Source of the DNA: Staphylotrichum longicolle
Taxonomy: Eukaryota; Ascomycota; Sordariomycetes; Sordariales; Chaetomiaceae
NCBI GenBank assembly: GCA_019096155.1
Contig: JAHCVI010000005.1
Coordinates: 506,468 to 570,467 of the forward strand
Length of the DNA: 64,000 bases
Direction of reading: 5' to 3'
Below the pieces are notes generated by a model. That model saw only the letters and a program-made list of their open reading frames with translations. It was not told the origin of the DNA and ran no database searches. The translations under genes were made by a program, and so were the position numbers. Of the stretch, positions 56,847-64,000 are shown piece by piece (position 1 is the stretch's first letter; each line of letters starts with the position of its first letter).

Positions 56847-59692
56847 TGTTTCGTTGCACAAGGAGGCAACAAGTCCAGGAGATTGTTCCAAGAGCGGCCT
56901 AATGCTGAGAGCCTCGAGAAAGCTGAGAGAGGATGGAGATATCAAGAAGCAGGAGTTTGTTTCCTTGGGAAGTTGCTCCCTTCTTATGCTTTTTGGGCAT
57001 TCCTCCGTTCATCGTCACGTTCGCTTTGCGGTGCTGGTGTACTGTTGATTAGGGAGAGCTAGGTTTGGCTATAACCAGGTACCAGTCATGTTGTATTGTT
57101 GTTCATACACAGGCACAATGATTTGTGCGTCGAGGGCTATCTTAAGGTGTGTGTCTATCCGGCTCTCTCCATCTGTCTGCAGACTCATCGCAGAAGCACA
57201 ACTGCAAAGACCGCCCGGTGGCGCCTGAAAGTTCTCGGAAGCCCCTTTTCCATTGGCAAGTGGCCTATCAACGGGCAGAGGAGCCGATATTCCAAGACTT
57301 CCAAGACTTCCAAGACTCCCAACACTTCCAAGACGACCACGGTAGAAGTCTTAGATCGACCCTCAACTCAATCACATCTCAGATCCATTGTCGTCCCCTT
57401 TGTACCCCGTCAAGATCGGAGATGAAGTCCGCACCATTGCACTTGCTATACCCCAGATCCATGTGGTCATCCGCTGCAGACGTCCACACACCTAGCCATG
57501 CCAGCCAAGTCCTGCGAGTGAACATACAACCAGAATATCGGCTTGCTGTGATTGAGCCGCCGAGTAGCCATCGATCAATGCCCAAATGAGTGTTGTTTTG
57601 CATTCAAGGTCTGCTTGGTGGGACGAGTACGTTTCTTCCCTGGTACCTAGACGGGGTTAAAGTCGTTCGCAACCACAATAACGTCGACTATCGCATGTTC
57701 CCTTTCCAGGTTATTTGCAGCAGTTACCCGCCCCTATTGTGACCTTCTCTTGTGGTTACTGGGCTGCTTCGCTTGTTGGGTGTCGAGCGCGGAATATCCA
57801 GCATAACTGGGGGTGTGGCAGAACCCCTTCACTATGTATCTATAGATGGCGGTGCCGAGGCCGGATAGGAGCAATGCTTGTTTGGGCCCAAGACGGACTT
57901 TGCAACTCCCCCAGCTGTTCCTTGCATGCTAGCGCTGAATGGGGAGGAGAGTGTTATTGGAGCTGGGCCCTATAGCAAGACATGGTTCTGGGCTGCTCTA
58001 GCTGTGACCCGGCTTCCACAGGCCATTCTTTCTCTATCTGGGGCCTGCCGCCCAGCGTGATTTGATCTGCAAGCCGTCAGCCCATAGACGCCCAAGACCC
58101 TGGGGGTGTCACCAGTGCGAGGCGACCTGCATTCCAAATTCTGTCACCGTTCTTGGTCCAGGCTGACGGCGGCTGACGGATGTGATGCAAAGCAGCCCGG
58201 TCAGCCTCCCCAAAAATCTTGAGAGAACCTGGGTGATCGAGTGATGAATGAGATCAAGCAGGCTAGCCGAAGAACGGCTGAGCGAGGTTCCTTGCACGCT
58301 TGGCACACAGCGATGCTGCTCCGGTGATGCCTATCAACAATAAAGCGGGTGGTATTATCCGATGAGGGCCATGGTCGGATCGATGCATGGGGATGAAAGA
58401 ACCGGGTCGGTCGGCAACCAACCTGAGAGGCGCGAGGGTCTAGGCATCACAACTGCACCGTGATCACTCACCGGCCTCCTGGTATCCAAACATGCAATCA
58501 TGACGGCACCCAGGCGGCGAGCAATGCCGATCAGGGTCGGCTATTCCAGGGCATATTGATAGATGGCCAAGAAGACGCAAGGTTGCAGGTGGCAGCTTGG
58601 GCCGCAGTAAGAGAGTCTGAGAGCAGGTGAGCGCAGTCCAATACTACGAATCTCCCCAACTGCGATCCTCCTCGTCACCTTGCCAACGCTTGGCACGAAC
58701 GCTAATTCCCCTGCTGATCTTCTGAAAAAGGATGAATGGGTTCACCACGAAGGGAATCCCTGGCGGCCAACAACAGTGAATGACCAGAGGACCAGCGAGT
58801 GATGGCTTGGGGGTTTTGCTAGCCTCCGCCCATGCTCGTCATCTCGTCGGCATGGATACAAACCATTCCAAGTGTACCAACTTGGCAGTTAGGAACAACC
58901 AAAGCATTGTGGATTCTACGCCGGGAAACTTGAAGCTCGAGACCACGATAGGTTGGGACTGTTCCGGCAAGAACTGCAGCGTGTAGGGCGAGGGTGCAAT
59001 TAATGGAAGATTCCTAAGGTCGATGTTGGAAACCGCCTGTCGACACGCTACCCAGCCTCATCACCCGCGCGGTCTAGGAATTCCATTTTCTTTTATTGGC
59101 CAGCATACTCTCCTCGACGTCTTGGCATCTTTAATGCTCCTTCACCGGTTTAAGTTCGCCGCCACGCCCCCCTCCAGCCACCTGTCTTAGGTTAGCAACT
59201 CTAATGCTCCTTCATCATTTCTACAAGTACATTGCTTACAGGGGAAGATTCACTTCGAGTAAAACCTTCACGTCGAGAATCGGGGAGTAAGATCAGCAAC
59301 TCTTGGATACCCACCCACAGTTGATGTTATTACGTACACTGCATGTGCTCAGCAAGCGGTCGTTGCTCCCTCCAACACGCCACGCCATAACAGGATCAGC
59401 TGAACGACAGGGAAAAAATAGAACAGAAACGAAGAGAATGTGAAAAAAAAAGAAACAACACACAAAATGAACGCTACTAACGTCTGTCTCGATGACCCCG
59501 GACCCATCCCGATCAACTCACCCCTCTCAACTCTTGCAGTTCCCTTGTTACGTTCATTCCCAGATTACCCGCAGTCTAATTCCCGTGCCATCCTCCCTCC
59601 AAAAAAAGAAGAGAACTTCGTCCAGTATCTGCGCCAGCTCACAGCCGCAGATGACATCCCCCACAGCCACAACGCCGAGACCCCTGACCGCC
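56847..59692. other. Long gene-free spacer with 9-bp minisatellite
   Basis: No gene is supported over 2.8 kb on either strand. A 9-bp minisatellite is at 57290-57334. Confidence 0.45.
57290..57334. repeat. 9-bp minisatellite, five units
   Basis: TTCCAAGAC occurs three times perfectly, then once as TCCCAACAC and once perfectly. Confidence 0.8.
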
Positions 59693-61654
59693 TCACACCC
59701 TCAGCTCCCCCATGACCTTGTGATACCCCTCCAGCACCTGCCTCCCCCTCTCCTCCCCCCTCACCTTGATGCTAATCTGGTACGGATCCGGCTCGAGGAT
59801 GACATGGCTGTTGGTGGCCTGCGTGTCGATGGGCACGACTTTCCCCGTGCGCGGGCACGTCTTGGGACCCAGATTAAACGCCCACAGCGTGGCGGCCGCG
59901 AACACAAAGGTCTCGTCGTCGACGATGTTCTGCCCCAGGCAGGTGCGGCGGCCCCAGCCAAACGTGTGCATCGACTGGCCCTCGCGGAAGTTGGGGTACC
60001 GTGTGAGCGGCTCCTGGTAGGTCGGCCAGCCGGGCTCGAGCCAGCGCTCGGGCCGGAAGGAGTCGCCGTCGGGGTATTTCGTGGGGACGCGGTTGAGGGA
60101 CCTGTTTGTGTGTAAGTGATAGGTTCCTGTGGGTTTGGGGGTGGGGGGCCCCTGGTTGGAGGATAGGGGTTGTGGAGGTGGTTGTGTCATTCGGGATGCT
60201 GAGGCTGAGACAGCGGCTTACCATTCGCAGGCGAGGACGATGGTGCCTTTTTTGATCTTGACGCCTCGGTACTCGTCGTCGCGCTCGGCTTGATGGGGTA
60301 CGCCTGGGCCAATGGGTCAGGGGGTCAGTTGCTCACCGGGTTCAATTCAAAGAATCTGCCAAGCAGAGAGCACTCTGGGCGGGCGGTAATAATTGAAGCG
60401 ACGGGTCTCAAAAAGACTCACCCAATGGCACTCCAGATCTCCATCGCACGGTTTCCTTCAAGCACGCCCTGACGATTGGGAGGTTGGCAAAGTCCTGCAT
60501 GGTCGGCATCCGATCGCCGCAGACGCGGTCGATCTGGTCCTGCGCCTTCTTCTGCCACTCCGGGTGCAGCGCCATGGCCATTAGGTAGAACTTGAGGGGT
60601 CCGCTGATGGTCACGACCCCGACCAGGTTGAGAAACCCAATCATGCAGCTCGCAAACACCTCTTGCTCCTCCTCCTGGTCCAGACTCTCGTTCCCTTCCT
60701 TCCGCAGCTGCTCGAAATACCGGTACGCCCACGTGTCGCCCGGCAGGTCGCCCCTCTTCATCCGGTCCTTGGCCAGGCGGAAGTTGTTGAGCCACCAGGC
60801 GCGCTGCTCGCGCTCGCGGCGGATCTCGTAGTTGTACCAAGGGTTGACGAAGCCGGGAAGGTGCCACAGCGGCGTGAGGGTGTTGGGCAGCGGGCCCGAC
60901 ACGCTCATGCAGTGCAGCGTCTGGTCGGCGCTGTCGCCGTTGGCGCGCCCCTGCGTCGCGTCGTCCCACGCCAGCCGCGACATGACGCGCCCGCAGAACT
61001 CGCGCGTGTAGTCGAGGAAGCGCGCCGGGTCGAGGAGCAGCAGGCCCAGGTACCGCGTCGCCTCCTTCTCGACGTGCCCGTAAAAGTGGTGCTTGTACGC
61101 CTCGACCATGGCCGCGTGGGCCCATTTGCGCTGGTGCTTCCAGATGTCTGCGGTTGGGGTTGAAAAGAATGTGAGTGACTCCTCCCCTCTCTTTCCCTCT
61201 CTCTATCTTCGTCTTCAAAATGGGCAAAGGGTTGACGATGGGAGAAGTGCTGGTTCTTACCATGGCGGTCCATAAGGGCTGAGTATGCCGGTCCTTCCTT
61301 GTGGCGGATAAGCGATCGGATCTGCGGCCGGCCCGAGTAGATGTGGCCTCGCTTGACCAGCAGCTCCTCTGCAATCTTCTCGTCCGACACGATGATGAAC
61401 GGCTGGTTCAGGGCTCGGGTGTAGTAGATGGGGCCATGTTCGTCGGCCCACTCCTTGAACTTGAGCCAGAGCGAGAATCGAGGCAGGTCATGAACGCGAC
61501 CCACGATGGGGAACTGCTGTGGGCCTGGAAACCGGGCTTTGGATCCGACGCTCTTCCTCCATGTGAGGATCTGCTTGATGGCCGAGAAGATGAGGCTGGG
61601 GATGGCCAGGTAGAGGAGGATCAAGGTGAGTCCCTCCATCTTGGGAGCATCCAT
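59693..61654 (-). CDS. Cytochrome P450 monooxygenase
   Basis: A microsomal heme-thiolate monooxygenase; substrate unknown. Four exons (61654-61261, 61147-60422, 60303-60222, 60101-59693) give 536 aa with matched phases. Residues about 7-30 are a membrane anchor (LTLILLYLAIPSLIFSAI), then a proline hinge FPGPQQFPIVG. The C helix is WKHQRKW, the K-helix ExxR is ETVRW (about residue 363), the PERF-like motif is FRPERW, and the heme loop FGWGRRTCLGQ has the axial cysteine near 454. The I-helix segment reads LNLVGVVTISGPLKF, lacking the usual AGxDTT acid-threonine pair, as in some fungal families with altered oxygen activation. No cluster partner lies nearby. An alternative ATG five codons later is in frame. 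Confidence 0.93.
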
Positions 61655-64000
61655 AACAGGCAGCCGGTGAGAGGTTCACCTGTGGAAAGTATGGTGGTCG
61701 GAGTAAGGGTAGGGTGGATGGGGGAGGGGGGCTTCCTGACGGAGGCCACGAGGGTACTAATACGATGTCAGATCTACCGCTTCGTCCCATAAATAGGCAA
61801 GAGCAGAGCCAAGAACAAGGCAACCCAGAGATATGGGATGTGCCGTGACCTGGGTCATACCTGTTTCACCAGAGAGTTCCTTCCGGGACCCGGAGTCAGG
61901 CCCTGGCTCGCGGCGGAGGGGCCCATTGCCCGAATAAGCAACCTTGTCACCCGAGAGCACGTTGTACATGGTCGAACCGTGGGCTCCAGGGCCAGGTTTG
62001 CTCGGGCCAGCAGCCAACCATCATCGAGGCGGCCTCGCTTGCTTGGACCCAGCGTGGAGAGAGTCCGGGAAGGGCGGTTCCCTCATCGAGTCAGCGGAGG
62101 GGAGCAAGAGAGGGAGTGGGGGCGTGTATCCTGGTCTGTGGGAATCCGCGCTCCTGGAAGAGAGAGAGGCATGTGGTTGTGCAAAGCCCGTTCTAATCTC
62201 GTCATGCTCGGTGCGAGATATCATTTGCCAAATTGCCCAGGACAGTCTTGGTGATTCAGCCTATTGTCCGCCGCCCAGCAGCGCGATGCTGTGTAGCCCG
62301 TATCTCTAGCGCGAACTATCGGAGATAGCAAGTCAGGTAAACAGCCTCAGGTACCAACCAAAAGTCGCCTACTATAATCGGGCTTCCCTCGAACTGCGCG
62401 CGACACCATCTAGCTCGCTTCCCAGGGGTGACTTCCCGTTCCCCACAACGCGGTGCCGTCGCAACCCGGGTTTCCCTCCTTGTCAAACATGGGATGGCCT
62501 CCGGCCCCAATGATGTCAACTCCTGCTTCTCAAACCCTGCTTCTTTCGGTTAGTGGTGGCCCAAAGGACAAGAGAGAAGCTTTTGAAAGCCGTGCCTCAA
62601 GTTTCGACGCCACAGCCGTTCCCGTCAAAGAAGACTGCGTTGCTGGTGTTGGGGTGTGCACCTTGGGCCGAGTCGAGCCAGTGCGACGGCAACAGGGCGG
62701 CAGAATGCGGTGAATTATCCCGTTCCCGCACACAAAGCCATGTCTCACGACATAGCCCAGAGCCGACAGGGGTGTGGGGTTTTTCTGTCGTGGACATTAA
62801 GTTGGGGATGTCCGTCCGGTGGTCGCCCCGACAAGCGAATGAAGTGCCACACCACTTTCAGCCCTCTCAGCAGCAAAGGAGCGTTGCGTGATTAACGTCA
62901 GAGGTTGCATCGCGAGAGGCACCGGCTCACAACCACGGTTCTGGGACGAATAAACCTCCGAAAGTCATGAGAAGGTGCATGGCCTCGCTAGAGAATTAGA
63001 CGAGCGCTCGAGATGAAGGTCCCTTTGAATCCGGACCAGGAAGACGGGTTTCCGGGCCCGAGAACAAATGAGGGCCGGGCGATAGAGAGCTGATACGTGC
63101 AGTCGGAGCGTGGTCGATCCTCAGCAGGCATCATTCTCCTGAGCGACGGCCAGGAGGAGTCGCGACCTGTGGCGACCACTACGCGAGAGCGTTGTGAGAC
63201 CATGCACGGGACCTGCGGGGATTGGCGTCTCACCGACCCGCAAAGCAACAGTTGACAGGAGGGTTTCTGACGCCTCGCCCATTTCCTGGTCGCCGTCTGG
63301 GCTCTGCATCGCCCCGGGTGGCCAGAGGAGTCTGGGCAGGTGAAACTCCAAAACATCGCCATGATGTTCAGATGTGAGCTACCGACACGTGACGTTGATG
63401 AGGCTGTGTGTCAGATCTTGGATCAGAGCAGATGTCCCGCGCATGCTGAGGTGGTGGGAAAGTCCTCCGCAGAACCGTTATTTGTTTTGGGCGGAACTGA
63501 TGCCGCCACGAGGCAGGATGCATCCCGCTGCTAGTGCCTTGGTGAGTGAGACTTGGGAGGGTGCTGCATCCTGTACGACCAGAAGCCCAAGCACCTCCAC
63601 TTACATCGCTAGAGTGTAACTCGGCTCGACCGGGAGCCCTCTTGTTGGATCACACACATTGCAGGGCCGGCCGGAACACAACACCAGCCTCGCGCAGCGA
63701 GATGCGCAGCCTCAACAAGCTTCTGCGCACAAACATTTGGAATGTATGCAGGGGAGACGCAGCCAAAAGCATTCACCAGGCCGTGACCTGCATGGAAGTC
63801 ATTTGCTGTGTTTGAAGTTCTGAGACTCGTGGGTTCGGCAACTTCGGCTCTCAGGCAGGCAGCGAGCGACCTTCAAAGCCAGTTTCAAACAAACAGCAAG
63901 ATCCCCATGAAAACTTGCCGATCGAAATCACGATCCCTCTCATTACTTGTCGTCGAGATGAAGGCGCCAAAGGCGAAACGGGTGGTAACACCAGAGTACT
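61655..64000. other. Gene-free right end of the window
   Basis: No gene is supported in 2.3 kb. The first part is presumably the P450 promoter. Confidence 0.45.

Noticed and set aside
1..64000. CRISPR arrays, insertion sequences, rRNA genes or complete transposons
   Set aside because: None seen on reading both strands; no terminal repeats with transposase, reverse transcriptase or spacer-repeat arrays.

Overview
The window is nuclear DNA of a filamentous ascomycete, most likely a Sordariomycete. The genes carry short introns of about 50-120 bp with GTRNGT donors, CTRAC-type branch sites and YAG acceptors. The gene families are typical of that group: HET domain, CHAT-NTPase, bZIP-DUF3425, 2EXR, CVNH, GH55 and a nuclear-encoded mitochondrial ATP synthase subunit c. 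Spacers are long and gene orientation is mixed, with no operon-like layout.

Layout, left to right. (1) 0.3-10.5 kb: a bZIP/DUF3425 regulator diverges from a 7.8-kb nonribosomal peptide synthetase (NRPS) gene. The NRPS reads open over its full length, yet almost every catalytic residue I can check is replaced, so it looks like a pseudo-enzyme megasynthase. (2) 12-19 kb: a gene of unknown function, nuclear ATP9 (ATP synthase c-ring subunit), and a secreted cysteine-containing protein. (3) 20-34 kb: a possible allorecognition/cell-death island with two HET-domain genes, a multi-span membrane protein, a small secreted DUF7136-like protein, and a CHAT protease-NTPase gene that diverges from the second HET gene across 285 bp. 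The CHAT-NTPase frame is cut by one in-frame TAG. (4) 34-46 kb: a run rich in secreted proteins: alpha-carbonic anhydrase, a five-exon cysteine-rich protein, a second small secreted protein, an HExxH metalloprotease-like protein and a 1278-aa GH55-type glucanase. A cytosolic protein lies among them. (5) 46-54 kb: tRNA-Gly(GCC), then a FucP-type sugar transporter (one frameshift) convergent with a zinc alcohol dehydrogenase, a small secreted protein broken by a TAG, a 2EXR-domain gene with a frameshift, and a CVNH lectin-like gene. (6) 55-64 kb: a Thr/Val-rich secreted protein and a cytochrome P450, separated and followed by long gene-free spacers.

Four reading frames are broken by a single lesion each (two CAG-to-TAG-like stops, two -1 shifts in homopolymers). 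Either this locus is decaying or the assembly has local base errors; reads would separate these. Exon boundaries were inferred by eye from splice consensus and frame continuity. Family names come from recognised motifs, not from database searches.
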